A stretch of 64,000 nt of DNA, from positions 1 through 64,000 of the forward strand of contig DATMRS010000006.1 of the NCBI GenBank assembly GCA_035566015.1, read 5' to 3'. This stretch comes from DATMRS01 sp035566015 (GTDB lineage: Bacteria; Pseudomonadota; Alphaproteobacteria; Sphingomonadales; Sphingomonadaceae). Under the pieces are notes generated by a model that searched no databases, was not told where the DNA came from, and saw only the letters and a list, made by a program, of their open reading frames with translations. The translations under genes were made by a program, and so were the position numbers. This document shows, piece after piece, positions 33,444 through 43,073 of this stretch (position 1 is its first letter; each line of letters starts with the position of its first letter).

Positions 33444-34777
33444 GCCGCGTGCCGCACCGCGTCGCAAATGCTTTCAACGACATCGGCGACCAGCCCTTCA
33501 TCCTCGCCCTCCGCCATCACGCGGATCAGCGGCTCGGTGCCCGAGCGGCGGATGACGAGCCGGCCCGCGCCGTCAAGGCGCGTCTCGGCCGCAGCGATCG
33601 CTGCCTTGACACTCTCCTTGTCGAGCGGCGCGCCGCCGGCGTAGCGGACATTGCGCAGCAGTTGCGGCAGCGGATCGAAGAGATGGAGCAGCTCGTTCGC
33701 CGGCTTACCCGATTCGACCAGCTCGGCCAGCACATGCAGGGCAGCGATCAGCCCGTCGCCCGTCGTCGCATAGTCCGACAGGATGATGTGGCCCGATTGC
33801 TCGCCGCCGACGTTGAATCCGCCCGCGCGCATCGCCTCCACCACATAGCGGTCGCCCACCTGCGTCCGGTGGAGCGCCAGTCCATGCCCGCCGAGAAAGC
33901 GCTCCAACCCCAGATTGGACATGACAGTCGCGACGATGCCGCCGCCCTGAAGCCGCCCGCGCCGCATCTGCGACAGCGCGATCAGCGCCATCAGTTGATC
34001 GCCATCGACAATCTCGCCCTTATTGTCGACCACGATCAGCCGATCGGCGTCGCCATCGAGCGCGATGCCGATGTCGGCGCGCGTCTCGATCACCTTGGCG
34101 CGCAGGCCGTCGGGCGAGGTGGAACCGCATTCCTCGTTGATGTTCACGCCGTCGGGCGAGACGCCGAGCGCGATCACCTCCGCGCCCAATTCCCACAAAG
34201 CGGCGGGCGCGACCTGATAGGCGGCGCCGTTCGCGCAATCGATAACGATGCGCAGGTCGTCGAGGCGCAGATGCTGCGGAAAGGTGGACTTGGCGGCGTG
34301 CGTATAGCGACCGCGCGCATCCTCCACCCGGCGCGCGCGGCCGATATCGGCGGGGGCGGCCAGTCGGGGCGGCGCCTCGATCGCCAATTCGATTGCCGCC
34401 TCGTCCTCGTCCGACAGCTTATAGCCGTCCGGCCCGAACAACTTGATGCCATTGTCGGCGAAGCGGTTATGGCTGGCGGAGATCATCACGCCCAGATCGG
34501 CGCGCATCGAATGGGTAAGCATCGCCACCGCCGGCGTCGGCATCGGGCCGAGCAGCACGACATCCATGCCGACGCTGGTGAAGCCCGCCACCAGCGCCGA
34601 TTCCACCATATAACCCGACAGGCGTGTATCCTTGCCGATCACCACGCGATGACGGTGGGCGCCGCGCTGGAAATGCGCGCCCGCCGCCTGGCCGACCTGC
34701 ATCGCGATTCTGGCCGTCATCGGGCTCGTGTTCGTCTGGCCGCGTATGCCGTCGGTGCCGAAATATTTGCGGGTCAT
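33440..34777 (-). CDS. glmM: Phosphoglucosamine mutase (GlmM)
   Basis: GlmM interconverts glucosamine 6-phosphate and 1-phosphate for UDP-GlcNAc synthesis. The 445-residue protein has KYFGTDGIRG at the N terminus, the phosphoserine loop VMISASHNRFADNGIKLFG with the active serine at S102, the metal loop IALDGDADRL and the sugar/phosphate loops GGEQSGHII and VIRRSGTEPLIRVM. Length is typical. It overlaps thiD by GTGA and is preceded by 77 noncoding bases. UDP-GlcNAc from this pathway would also feed the HpnI sugar transfer. Confidence 0.97.
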   Translation of the reverse strand: MTRKYFGTDGIRGQTNTSPMTARIAMQVGQAAGAHFQRGAHRHRVVIGKDTRLSGYMVESALVAGFTSVGMDVVLLGPMPTPAVAMLTHSMRADLGVMISASHNRFADNGIKLFGPDGYKLSDEDEAAIELAIEAPPRLAAPADIGRARRVEDARGRYTHAAKSTFPQHLRLDDLRIVIDCANGAAYQVAPAALWELGAEVIALGVSPDGVNINEECGSTSPDGLRAKVIETRADIGIALDGDADRLIVVDNKGEIVDGDQLMALIALSQMRRGRLQGGGIVATVMSNLGLERFLGGHGLALHRTQVGDRYVVEAMRAGGFNVGGEQSGHIILSDYATTGDGLIAALHVLAELVESGKPANELLHLFDPLPQLLRNVRYAGGAPLDKESVKAAIAAAETRLDGAGRLVIRRSGTEPLIRVMAEGEDEGLVADVVESICDAVRHAA

Positions 34778-34854
34778 CTACTCATCGTCCCCTTGTAAGC
34801 AGGATCGCCCCCGACTCCGGACGTCCGTGTTGATCCAGCGTCTTGGCCCATCTC

Positions 34855-36642
34855 TCAGGACACGTCATGCATCCATTTACGCAGCAGCGGCGCCAGCAGG
34901 AACAATAGCACCCCGATGCCCGCCGCGACGAGGCCGATCATCCAGAATACGCCGGCATAGGTGTTGAGACTGACCTCCAGATTGGTGACGCGCCCGCCCA
35001 CCGTCTCGACGCTCGCCATCTGCGCAACCACGCTTGCGACATATTGGGCGACGGCGGTGGAAAGGAACCACACGCCCATCATCAGCCCGACGATCCGCGC
35101 TATCGACAGCTTGGTTATCATCGAAAGCCCGACAGGGGAGATGCACAATTCCGCCATCGAGTGGATCAGATAGGTAAGGCCCACCCACCAGAGCGCCACC
35201 TTGAAATCGGCGCCCGCGAAGCGCGTGCCATAAGCGAGGACGATGAAGCCCAGCCCCGCCCCTACCAGCGCGATCGCGAACTTGACCGGCGTCGAGGGCT
35301 CCCATCCCCGCTTCGCCAGCGCGGTCCAGAAGATCGAGAAGAGCGGGGCGAGCAGGACGATGAAGATCGGGTTGAACACCTGCACCGATCCCGCCGGCAT
35401 CGTGCCGAAGATCGTCGCCCGATCGGTGTTGCGGTCCGCGAAGAAGGTGAGTGACGATCCCGCCTGCTCGAACAGGGTCCAGAAGACCACGTTGAAGACG
35501 ACGAGCACGGTGGCCGCCAGCATCATCTGGAATTCGGCGCGGTTGCCGACCCGCCAAGCCCAGGCCGGCACCGCGACGATCGCGACGAAGAAGGTCGCGA
35601 ACAGCAATTGGCCGAGCAGCGGCAGCGAGGTGATATAGCCGACGATCCCGCCTTCCCTCGCGGCCTCGGCGGCGATGGCCGCGTTGGCCAGCATGTTGGC
35701 GAACAGGAACCAGCAGACCGGGATCGCGACGAGCGCGCCCAGATAAATAAGCCAGGTGGCGCGTCGACTCTCGGTTTCGGGCGGTTCGCCAAAGCCGGCC
35801 AGCTTGCCGCCGTCGAACTGGATCAATGTCCACGAAAATAGCATGCCGAGCGCCGCGAGCAGGAAGCCCGCCCACCAGCCGATGCTCTGCGCGAGGATCG
35901 GGCAGAGAAGCTGCGAAATGAGCGAGCCGAGGTTGATCCCCATGTAGAAAAGCGTGAAGCCCGTGTCGCGTCGGCGGTCGCCCTCCTCATAAAGCGAACC
36001 GACCATCGTCGAGATGTTGGGCTTGAAGAAACCGTTGCCGACGGTGATCGCCGACAAGGCCATCAGCATCACGATGACGAAGAAGGGCGACCGCGCCGCT
36101 CCTGGCTCGAACCCACCCACCGCAATCCGGCGCGCTTCCGTTCCCTCGGCGGTGACGAGCGATACCGAGCGATCCGTATTCCCCCGAATATAAAGTTTCC
36201 GGCCGCCGTCGATCAGGAACTGGCGGCTGCCTCCCGCCCGTTGCTCCACCTGCACCTCGTAGCGCTGGCCGTCGATCGTCGCGAAGGGCTTCGCCGCCTG
36301 CCCCCCGAAACAGAGCGCGAAATAGCCGACCGCCATCAGCAGCGCGCCGAGCTTCACCGATCGTTTCGAGCCCAGATAGCGATCCGCGAGGAAACCGCCG
36401 ATCAGCGGCGTCAGATAAACGAGGCTGGCAAAGGCGCCGTAAAGACCATTGGTCGTCGCGTCGCTGAACAGGAAATGATCGGCAAGATAGAGGGTGAGCA
36501 GCGCGCGCATGCCATAATAGCCGAACCGCTCCCACATCTCGGTGGTGAACAGGCGCGCAAGCTGGCGCGGATGGCCGAACCATTCTGCTTTCGCGGCGGC
36601 GGAGTCAGGCCCGATCGTGGCGTCGGCATTGGGAAGCACCAT
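34855..36642 (-). CDS. POT-family proton-coupled oligopeptide transporter with an extra loop domain
   Basis: The 595-residue protein has the peptide-transporter signature E35-x2-E38-R-F-x-Y-Y (TEMWERFGYYGMRALL) in the first span and NGFFKPNISTMVGSLY with the PTR2 motif GFTLFYMGINLGSLISQL. Unusually, about 70 polar residues (roughly 118-186) lie between the third and fourth spans; they include DGQRYEVQVEQ and KLYIRGNTDRSVSLV, which look like a small beta-rich domain. Canonical bacterial POTs have only a short loop there. AGGAGAG lies about 8-14 bases before the ATG. It stands alone, divergent from the nitroreductase gene. Confidence 0.92.
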   Translation of the reverse strand: MVLPNADATIGPDSAAAKAEWFGHPRQLARLFTTEMWERFGYYGMRALLTLYLADHFLFSDATTNGLYGAFASLVYLTPLIGGFLADRYLGSKRSVKLGALLMAVGYFALCFGGQAAKPFATIDGQRYEVQVEQRAGGSRQFLIDGGRKLYIRGNTDRSVSLVTAEGTEARRIAVGGFEPGAARSPFFVIVMLMALSAITVGNGFFKPNISTMVGSLYEEGDRRRDTGFTLFYMGINLGSLISQLLCPILAQSIGWWAGFLLAALGMLFSWTLIQFDGGKLAGFGEPPETESRRATWLIYLGALVAIPVCWFLFANMLANAAIAAEAAREGGIVGYITSLPLLGQLLFATFFVAIVAVPAWAWRVGNRAEFQMMLAATVLVVFNVVFWTLFEQAGSSLTFFADRNTDRATIFGTMPAGSVQVFNPIFIVLLAPLFSIFWTALAKRGWEPSTPVKFAIALVGAGLGFIVLAYGTRFAGADFKVALWWVGLTYLIHSMAELCISPVGLSMITKLSIARIVGLMMGVWFLSTAVAQYVASVVAQMASVETVGGRVTNLEVSLNTYAGVFWMIGLVAAGIGVLLFLLAPLLRKWMHDVS

Positions 36643-36791
36643 CTATTCTTCTCTCCTGACGGGCCGCTCGCGGTTCCGGGCCGCTAGGCTCTATCGCCCG
36701 CGAAACTAACCGGCAAATCGCGCCTGTGAAGAGATTGTTGGCCGCGCCGGTGGCTGGTAGACCGGCAGGCCCCCTTCCAGGCAGGACTGGC

Positions 36792-37391
36792 ATGTACAAC
36801 GACCGCACCTCTCCTTATTCGCTCCTCGCTTCGCGCCGCTCGGGCAAGCCGCGCGATATCGTCGCGCCCGGCCCGGACGCGGCCCAGCTCCGCCAGATAT
36901 TGGAGGTGGCGATCCGCACGCCCGATCATGGCAAGCTTGCGCCCTGGCGCTTCGTCGTCGTCGAGGAAGGGCAGCGCGACGCGTTCGCCGCGCTGCTGCG
37001 CGACGCTTATCTCGCCGATCGGCCCGAGGCAGGGCGGATCGAGCTGGACTCGACCGAGCAGTTCGCGCGGCAGGCGCCCTGCCTCGTCGTCGCCTTGTCC
37101 GCGCCCGTGCAGGGCAGCAAGATCCCGCTCTGGGAACAGGAATTGTCGGCGGGCGCGGCCTGCATGAATCTGCTCACCGCAACCCATGCCCTCGGCTTCG
37201 TCGGCGGTTGGCTGACGGGTTGGGCCGCCTATTCGGACAGGGTGCGCGACGCGTTCGGCGGTCCGGACGAGCGCATCGCCGGCTTCCTGTTTCTCGGCTC
37301 GCCCTCACGCCCGCTCGATGAACGCCCCCGCCCCGATTATGACGCGGTGGTGCGCCCCTGGCAGCCCGAGGCGGCGCTGGCGGCCGAATAA
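36792..37391 (+). CDS. Nitroreductase-family protein (YdjA-like)
   Basis: The 199-residue FMN-dependent reductase fold protein begins with SLLASRRSGKPRDI, the family's Ser-Arg-Arg-Ser N-terminal flavin-binding segment, and has IRTPDHGKLAPWRFVVVEEGQRD, QELSAGAACMNLLTATHALGF and GFLFLGSPSRPLDERPRP. This arrangement fits the small YdjA-type nitroreductases, whose natural substrate is unclear. The start was set at ATG 36792; an upstream extension to 36726 is Arg/Pro-rich and lacks family features. It is convergent with the acyl-CoA dehydrogenase gene, with nine bases between their stops. Confidence 0.9.
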   Translation: MYNDRTSPYSLLASRRSGKPRDIVAPGPDAAQLRQILEVAIRTPDHGKLAPWRFVVVEEGQRDAFAALLRDAYLADRPEAGRIELDSTEQFARQAPCLVVALSAPVQGSKIPLWEQELSAGAACMNLLTATHALGFVGGWLTGWAAYSDRVRDAFGGPDERIAGFLFLGSPSRPLDERPRPDYDAVVRPWQPEAALAAE

Positions 37392-37400
37392 TCCGGCCGC

Positions 37401-39107
37401 TCACAACGCGAGCGCGTCGTCCTCGACATCATACAGTCCCGCCGCGCCCGCCACGGCGCCGGCGCTGAGGCCGCTCGCCTCGGGGACAATCCGGTCCAGG
37501 TAGAAGCGCGCCGCCGCCCGCTTCATCGCGAGAAACGGCGTGTCGGCGTCCCCGACGATCCGGGCCTGCCGCGCCATCTGCCAGCCCGCGACCGCGACCG
37601 CCAGCATCGTCAGGAAGGGCGTGCTGCCGGCGAGCGCATCATCAATGCCGGCTGATACGAAGAAGGAAGCCGCCGCCTCCACATCGTCGAGCAGCGCGGC
37701 AAGCGCCGGCTCCCCCGTGCTGTCGGCGCGCATGTCGGCCAGCAACGCGGCAAAGACCGCCCCTTCATCCTGCCCCAGCTTGCGGCCGACGAGATCCGCC
37801 GCCTGGATGCCATTGGTGCCTTCGTAGATCGGGGCGATCCGCGCATCGCGGAAGAATTGGGCGACGCCCGTTTCCTCGACATAGCCCATGCCGCCATGCA
37901 CCTGGATGCACAGGCTCGCCACTTCGCATCCCACATCGGTCGCATAGGCCTTGGCGAGCGGCGTCAGCAGGTCGAGCCGCGCGCGGGCGGCGGCATCGCC
38001 CAGATGTGCGCGGTCCACCTGCCCGGCGGCATAATAGACCAGCGCCCGCGCAGCCTGCGTCAGCGCCTTCATCCGCACGATCATGCGGCGCACGTCGGGA
38101 TGCTCGACGATCGACACGGGGTTTCGCGAGACCGAGCCCGCGCGGGCGGACTGGACCCGTTCGCGCGCATAATCGACCGCCGCCTGCGTCGCCCGCTCGG
38201 CGATCGACACACCCTGCAAGCCGACATTGAGCCGCGCATTGTTCATCATCGTGAACATCGCGCGCAGGCCGCCCTGCTCCTCCCCGATCAGCCAGCCGTG
38301 GCAATCGTCATGATCGCCAAACGCCATCGTGCAGGTCGGCGCGGCATGGATGCCGAGCTTATGCTCAATCGCGGTGCAGCGGACATCATTCGCCGTCCCA
38401 TCGGGCCGTATCTTGGGAACGAGAAAAAGCGAGATGCCGCGCGAACCCGTCGGCGCGTCCGGCGTGCGGGCAAGGACGAGGTGGACGATATTCTCCGTCA
38501 GTTCCTGCTCGCCCCAGGTGATGAATATCTTACCGCCCTTGATACGATAGCTGCCGTCGCCGGCCGGCGTCGCCAGCGTCCGTAGCGCGCCCACGTCGGA
38601 GCCCGCCTGCGGCTCCGTCAGGTTCATCGTGCCGCTATGGTCGCCCGAAACGAGGCGCGGCAGCCATGCCGCCTGCTGTTCGGCGCTGCCATGGGCGAGC
38701 AGCGCCTCGACCGCGCCGGGCGTCAGCATCATCAGCAGCGAAAAAGCCATGTTGGCGCTGCCCAAATCCTCCAGCACGGCGGTCGCCAGCGCGAAGGGCA
38801 ATCCCTGCCCGCCAAAGGCCTCGGGCGCGTTCAGCGTCCCCCATCCGCCTTCGACATAGGCGCGATACGCCTCCGCGAAGCCCGGTGGCGAGACGATCTT
38901 CCCCTCGGCCCAGCGCGCACCCACCTCGTCTCCCACGCGATTGAGCGGCGCGAAAATGCCGGCGGCGAACTGCCCCGCCCCTTCGAGGATCGCGTCGACC
39001 ATGTCGGGCGTCGCCGCGGCGAAGCGCCCGGCGGCGGCAAGCTCAGCGATGCCGACGACATGATCGAGCAAGAAACGCTGTTCGGCGACGGGCGGCGTGT
39101 AACGCAT
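37401..39107 (-). CDS. Acyl-CoA dehydrogenase with C-terminal extension (DmdC-like length)
   Basis: The 568-residue flavoprotein has the acyl-CoA dehydrogenase motifs MNLTEPQAGSDVGALRT (FAD-side), FITWGEQ and the C-terminal VHGGMGYVEETGVAQFFRDARIAPIYEGTNGIQA, including the catalytic-base region. At 568 residues it is much longer than short-chain enzymes and matches the class with an extra C-terminal helical domain that includes 3-methylmercaptopropionyl-CoA dehydrogenase (DmdC). Substrate preference cannot be told from sequence. It is divergent from the threonylcarbamoyl-AMP synthase gene with a 52-base gap. Confidence 0.92.
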   Translation of the reverse strand: MRYTPPVAEQRFLLDHVVGIAELAAAGRFAAATPDMVDAILEGAGQFAAGIFAPLNRVGDEVGARWAEGKIVSPPGFAEAYRAYVEGGWGTLNAPEAFGGQGLPFALATAVLEDLGSANMAFSLLMMLTPGAVEALLAHGSAEQQAAWLPRLVSGDHSGTMNLTEPQAGSDVGALRTLATPAGDGSYRIKGGKIFITWGEQELTENIVHLVLARTPDAPTGSRGISLFLVPKIRPDGTANDVRCTAIEHKLGIHAAPTCTMAFGDHDDCHGWLIGEEQGGLRAMFTMMNNARLNVGLQGVSIAERATQAAVDYARERVQSARAGSVSRNPVSIVEHPDVRRMIVRMKALTQAARALVYYAAGQVDRAHLGDAAARARLDLLTPLAKAYATDVGCEVASLCIQVHGGMGYVEETGVAQFFRDARIAPIYEGTNGIQAADLVGRKLGQDEGAVFAALLADMRADSTGEPALAALLDDVEAAASFFVSAGIDDALAGSTPFLTMLAVAVAGWQMARQARIVGDADTPFLAMKRAAARFYLDRIVPEASGLSAGAVAGAAGLYDVEDDALAL

Positions 39108-39159
39108 GAGGGTTCGGCCTGGTCTTGCCTAAGGGAACGACCGGCTATAGCGCCCCTCC

Positions 39160-40119
39160 ATGACCCCGCCAAACCTGCCTTTCCATACCGTCGTTCGCTC
39201 GCCGGATACGTCCGGAATAGCCGAGGCGGCGGCGCTGATCGCGCAGGGGCTGCCCGTCGCCGTGCCGACCGAAACGGTCTACGGGCTGGCGGCCGACGCC
39301 ACCAATGGCGAGGCGGTGGCGCGCATCTATGCCGCGAAAGGCCGGCCCGCCTTCAACCCGCTTATCGTCCACGTCGCCAGCCTTGCGGAGGCGGAGCGGA
39401 TCGCCTGCTTCAACGATGTAGCTCGTCATCTGGCGAGCGCCTTTTGGCCGGGGCCGCTGACGATGGTGCTCCCGCTCGCACCGGACAGCGCCGTCGCCCC
39501 GCTCGTCACCGCCGGCCTTCGGACGGTCGCGATCCGCATGCCGTCGCATCCGGCGATCCGGGCGCTGTTCGCCGCCTGTGGTCGCCCGCTCGCCGCGCCT
39601 TCGGCCAACGCCAGCGGCCTCACCAGCCCGACGCGCGCCGATCATGTCCTGCGATCGCTCGCCGGCCGCATCCCGATGGTGCTCGATGCCGGGCCGACGA
39701 TGGCGGGCCTCGAATCCACGATCGTCGCCCCGCGATCGGACGGCATCACCCTGCTGCGTCCCGGCCCCGTCACTGCCGAAGCGCTGGCGGGGATCAGCGG
39801 CTTACCCATAGGGAGGAAGCAGGATGCGTCGATCAGCGCGCCGGGCCAGATGGCAAGCCATTACGCCCCCTCCAAGCCGCTCCGTCTCAACGCCGTCGAG
39901 GCGCGGGAGGGCGAGTGGCTACTCGGCTTCGGCACAGTTCAAGGTCATGCGACGCTTTCGGCGACCGGCGACCTGATCGAGGCGGCGGCGCGACTCTTCG
40001 CCCTGCTCCACGAGGCCGATCAGGGGGACAGCGTCGAGATCGCCGTGGCGCCGATCCCGGCGGAGGGCATCGGCGTCGCGATCAACGACAGGTTGGCTCG
40101 CGCGGCCGCGCCGCATTGA
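39160..40119 (+). CDS. L-threonylcarbamoyladenylate synthase (Sua5/YwlC type)
   Basis: This enzyme makes threonylcarbamoyl-AMP from threonine, bicarbonate and ATP for t6A37 modification of tRNA. The 319-residue protein has the YrdC domain (about 20-205) with VAVPTETVYGLAADATN, KGRPAFNPLIVHV, PGPLTMVLPL and PSANASGLTSPT, followed by the C-terminal Sua5 domain joined by SAPGQMASHYAPSKPL. The presence of the second domain makes it the longer Sua5/YwlC form rather than TsaC. It is convergent with msrA, with four bases between. Confidence 0.95.
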   Translation: MTPPNLPFHTVVRSPDTSGIAEAAALIAQGLPVAVPTETVYGLAADATNGEAVARIYAAKGRPAFNPLIVHVASLAEAERIACFNDVARHLASAFWPGPLTMVLPLAPDSAVAPLVTAGLRTVAIRMPSHPAIRALFAACGRPLAAPSANASGLTSPTRADHVLRSLAGRIPMVLDAGPTMAGLESTIVAPRSDGITLLRPGPVTAEALAGISGLPIGRKQDASISAPGQMASHYAPSKPLRLNAVEAREGEWLLGFGTVQGHATLSATGDLIEAAARLFALLHEADQGDSVEIAVAPIPAEGIGVAINDRLARAAAPH

Positions 40120-40123
40120 TCGA

Positions 40124-40669
40124 TCAGGCCGCGACGCCGTCCTTCAGGCGCGCGGCGTAGCTCTTGCGGAACTTGCGCAGCTTCGGCGCGATCACCACCA
40201 TGCAATAGCCGTTACGCGATCCGTTACGCGCATAATAATCCTGATGATAGTCTTCGGCGGGATACCAGGTGCCCGCCGGCTCGATCGTTGTCACGATGGG
40301 CTGGCTCGTTTCGGTCTGCGCGCGCGCTATCGCCGCACGGGCCGCCGCTTCCTGCTCGGGGGAATGCGGGAAGATGGCCGATCGATATTGCGTCCCGACA
40401 TCCGCTCCCTGCCTGTTGAGCTGCGTCGGATCGTGGATATGGAAGAAGATATCGAGCAGATCGTCATAGGAGAGGACATCCGGATCGAAGCGGATGCGCA
40501 CCGCCTCGGCATGGCCGGTGTCGCCGCCGCACACCTGCTTGTAATCGGGGTTGGCGACATGCCCGCCGGTATAGCCGCTCTGGACCGAATGAACGCCCTG
40601 CAGATCGGCATAGATCGGCTCGACACACCAGAAGCACCCGCCGGCAATCGTGGCAATCTCCTCGGCCAT
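40124..40669 (-). CDS. msrA: Peptide-methionine (S)-S-oxide reductase (MsrA)
   Basis: MsrA repairs oxidised methionine in proteins and free methionine. The 181-residue protein has the active-site motif GCFWCVEP with the nucleophilic C12, then SGYTGGHVANPDYKQVCGGDTGHAEAV and a C-terminal YCMVVIAPKLRKF region with a possible resolving cysteine. Length is typical for a stand-alone MsrA. It is divergent from the TonB receptor gene, with 162 bases between that contain a candidate operator. Confidence 0.96.
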   Translation of the reverse strand: MAEEIATIAGGCFWCVEPIYADLQGVHSVQSGYTGGHVANPDYKQVCGGDTGHAEAVRIRFDPDVLSYDDLLDIFFHIHDPTQLNRQGADVGTQYRSAIFPHSPEQEAAARAAIARAQTETSQPIVTTIEPAGTWYPAEDYHQDYYARNGSRNGYCMVVIAPKLRKFRKSYAARLKDGVAA

Positions 40670-40741
40670 GCATTGATCCTCTCATTCGAAACAGCATCCA
40701 ACAGATAGGCATTGGCGGCGGCGACGCAATGCGCACCGGAT

Positions 40742-40763
40742 ATGTAATGATATCTTGTAACAT
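40742..40763. promoter_or_regulatory. Candidate metalloregulator operator upstream of the TonB receptor gene
   Basis: A 22-base imperfect dyad with outer arms ATGT and ACAT (seven of eleven symmetric positions paired) lies in AT-rich sequence between msrA and the receptor gene. The right half contains TTGTAACATT, partly similar to known Zur boxes with TATAACATT. The assignment to Zur or Fur is tentative. Confidence 0.35.
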
Positions 40764-40831
40764 TCAGTCACCATCCTCTAAAGGCATCGCGACTCGCGAA
40801 TGGATTCGCCGATGCCAGGGAGACTGAACTG

Positions 40832-42949
40832 ATGCGTGTGACGATGTTGCTATCGGCCGGGGTTGTGGCGCTGGCGACGGCTGGAACGTCTGGCATTGTC
40901 CAGGCGGCGGACGATGCCGCACCGCCTCTCTTCCATGCGGCGCCCTCCACCGACATCATCGTCACCGCCCCCTATTTGCGCGATCGGCAGGATATCCTCT
41001 CAGGCGTCTCGGTCGTGCAGGGCGCGGCGCTGACGCAGGCGCTGCGGCCCACGATCGGCGAGACGCTGAGCAGCACGCCCGGCGTCTCCTCCACCTCCTT
41101 CGGCCCGAATGCCTCGCGTCCGGTGCTGCGCGGATTGCAGGGCGAACGCGTCCGCGTCCTGACTGACGGCATTGGATCGATCGACGTTTCCAACACCAGC
41201 GTCGATCATGCGGTGGTGGTGAACCCACTGCTCGCCGAGCGGATCGAGGTGCTGCGCGGCCCCGAGGCCCTCCTCTATGGCTCGGCCGCGATCGGCGGTG
41301 TCGTCAACGTGATCGACAAGCGCATTCCCCGCGCGGTGCCCGACGAACCGATCCATGTCGATGCAATCGCCACCTATGGCTCGGCGGCGGACGAACGCTC
41401 GGGCGGCGCGGCGATCGACGTTCCGGTTACGAGCCAGCTCGTCCTCCATGCCGATGGCAGCTACCTGAAAACGAGCGATATGCGGATCGGCGGCTATGCG
41501 CTGACGCCCGAAAAGCGGGCCGAGGCGCGCGCGACGAGTCTGCTTCCGCCCGATCCCGATGCCGGGGAGCCTATCGACTATCTCGCCGCCACGCGCATCA
41601 AGGGGCGCCTGCCCAACAGCGCGAACAAGACGTGGACGGCGGGTGTCGGCGCGGCGCTGATCACCGATACCGGTAATTTCGGCCTCTCCTACAGCCATTA
41701 TGACAGCCTCTATGGCGTGCCGATCCGCTTTGCGACCCAGCCCGGCGAGGAGCAGGAGGCGCCACGCCTCTCGCTGACGCAGGACCGCTTTGACGGCCGC
41801 GCCGAAATCCAGACGGGGGGCGACATATTCCAGACGATCCGCGCGCGCGTCGCCTATGCCAGCTACCGCCATTTCGAGCTGGAGGAGGACGGATCGGTCG
41901 GCACCGCCTTCTACAATCACGGCATGGAAGGCCGCGTCGAGCTGGCGCAGGCCGAGCATGGCGGCTGGAAGGGTGCGACCGGCGTGCAATTCTTCTCGCG
42001 CGACTTCAATGTCGTCGGCGACGAGGCGTTCCTGCCGAAGAACCAGACCGACCAGTTCGGCCTCTTCACGCTGCAGCAATATGATGTCGGCCCCTTCAAG
42101 GCGGAGGCGGGCGCGCGCTTCGAACATACGTCGGTCCGGGCGCTCCCCCTTGCCGATCAGACGCAATTCTTCGGCGGCACGCGCAGCTTCGACACCTTCT
42201 CGGGATCGGCCGGCGCCTCTTATGGGCTGTCCAGCGGGTGGCGCTTCGGCCTCAACCTGTCGCATACAGTGCGCGCACCGTCGGCGGAGGAGTTGTTCGC
42301 CAACGGTCCCCATGCCGGCACGGAGGCGTTCGAAATCGGCGATCCCACGCTGAAGACCGAACGGTCCTGGGGCGCCGAAGCGATCCTGCGCGGTCAGGGT
42401 GCGGGCTATACGTTCGAGGCGTCACTCTACCACAACTGGTTCAGCAACTTCATCTACGAAGCGCAGACCGGTGCGGTCGAGGATGGCCTTCCCGTTTATC
42501 AGATGCTCCAGGGCAAGGCGCGCTATTACGGCTTCGAGGCGCAGGCCACGGTGACGCTGGCCAGGCTCGGCGCGGTCGAGGTCGCGGCCGATGGTCTTGC
42601 CGATTATGTGCACGCGCGAATCGTCTCGGACGGCCCTGCCCCGCGCATCCCGCCGCTCCGCCTCCTCGGCGGGCTGTCGACCAAGGCCGATCGGGTCGAC
42701 GGGCGGATCGAGGTCGAGTGGAACGATCGGCAGGACCGCGTCGCCGCGTTCGAGACGCCCACCAAGGGCTTCACCCTCGTCAATGCCGAGGTGAATCTCC
42801 GCCCGTGGGGAGAGGACGGGCCGCTCAGCTTCGCCTTGTCGGCCAACAACATCTTCAATGTGAATGCCAGGCGCCATGCGAGCTTCCTCAAGGACTATGC
42901 GCCGTTGTCCGGCCGCGACCTGCGCATAACCGCTCGGGTGAACTTTTGA
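40832..42949 (+). CDS. TonB-dependent outer-membrane receptor, ZnuD-like
   Basis: The 705-residue protein has a signal peptide (1-25), a TonB box-like DIIVTA at 41-46, a plug domain with GVSVVQGAAL, TPGVSSTSFGPNASRPVLRGLQGERVRVL and RIEVLRGPEALLYGSAAIGGVVNVID, and a beta-barrel ending in a terminal Phe (ITARVNF). The segment RRHASFLKDYAPLSGRDL near the end resembles what I recall of ZnuD-type zinc receptors, so zinc or another transition metal is a likely substrate; this is inference. The candidate metal-type operator upstream agrees with it. A D,D-carboxypeptidase gene follows after 124 bases. Confidence 0.9.
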   Translation: MRVTMLLSAGVVALATAGTSGIVQAADDAAPPLFHAAPSTDIIVTAPYLRDRQDILSGVSVVQGAALTQALRPTIGETLSSTPGVSSTSFGPNASRPVLRGLQGERVRVLTDGIGSIDVSNTSVDHAVVVNPLLAERIEVLRGPEALLYGSAAIGGVVNVIDKRIPRAVPDEPIHVDAIATYGSAADERSGGAAIDVPVTSQLVLHADGSYLKTSDMRIGGYALTPEKRAEARATSLLPPDPDAGEPIDYLAATRIKGRLPNSANKTWTAGVGAALITDTGNFGLSYSHYDSLYGVPIRFATQPGEEQEAPRLSLTQDRFDGRAEIQTGGDIFQTIRARVAYASYRHFELEEDGSVGTAFYNHGMEGRVELAQAEHGGWKGATGVQFFSRDFNVVGDEAFLPKNQTDQFGLFTLQQYDVGPFKAEAGARFEHTSVRALPLADQTQFFGGTRSFDTFSGSAGASYGLSSGWRFGLNLSHTVRAPSAEELFANGPHAGTEAFEIGDPTLKTERSWGAEAILRGQGAGYTFEASLYHNWFSNFIYEAQTGAVEDGLPVYQMLQGKARYYGFEAQATVTLARLGAVEVAADGLADYVHARIVSDGPAPRIPPLRLLGGLSTKADRVDGRIEVEWNDRQDRVAAFETPTKGFTLVNAEVNLRPWGEDGPLSFALSANNIFNVNARRHASFLKDYAPLSGRDLRITARVNF

Positions 42950-43073
42950 GCGTACCGATGAGGCGAGTTGGCGAAATTAAGGCGCATTCCCCTTGCCCGA
43001 CGCGCAACAATCATGCTTTCCTGCCGTTTATGAGGAACTTCCGCCCGATCTCCCGCGTCACGGTCCCCTTCGG

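Noticed and set aside
38637..40160. A 507-codon plus-strand frame across the acyl-CoA dehydrogenase and threonylcarbamoyl-AMP synthase genes
   Set aside because: It runs through the divergent promoter gap between two well-supported genes and shows no family motif.
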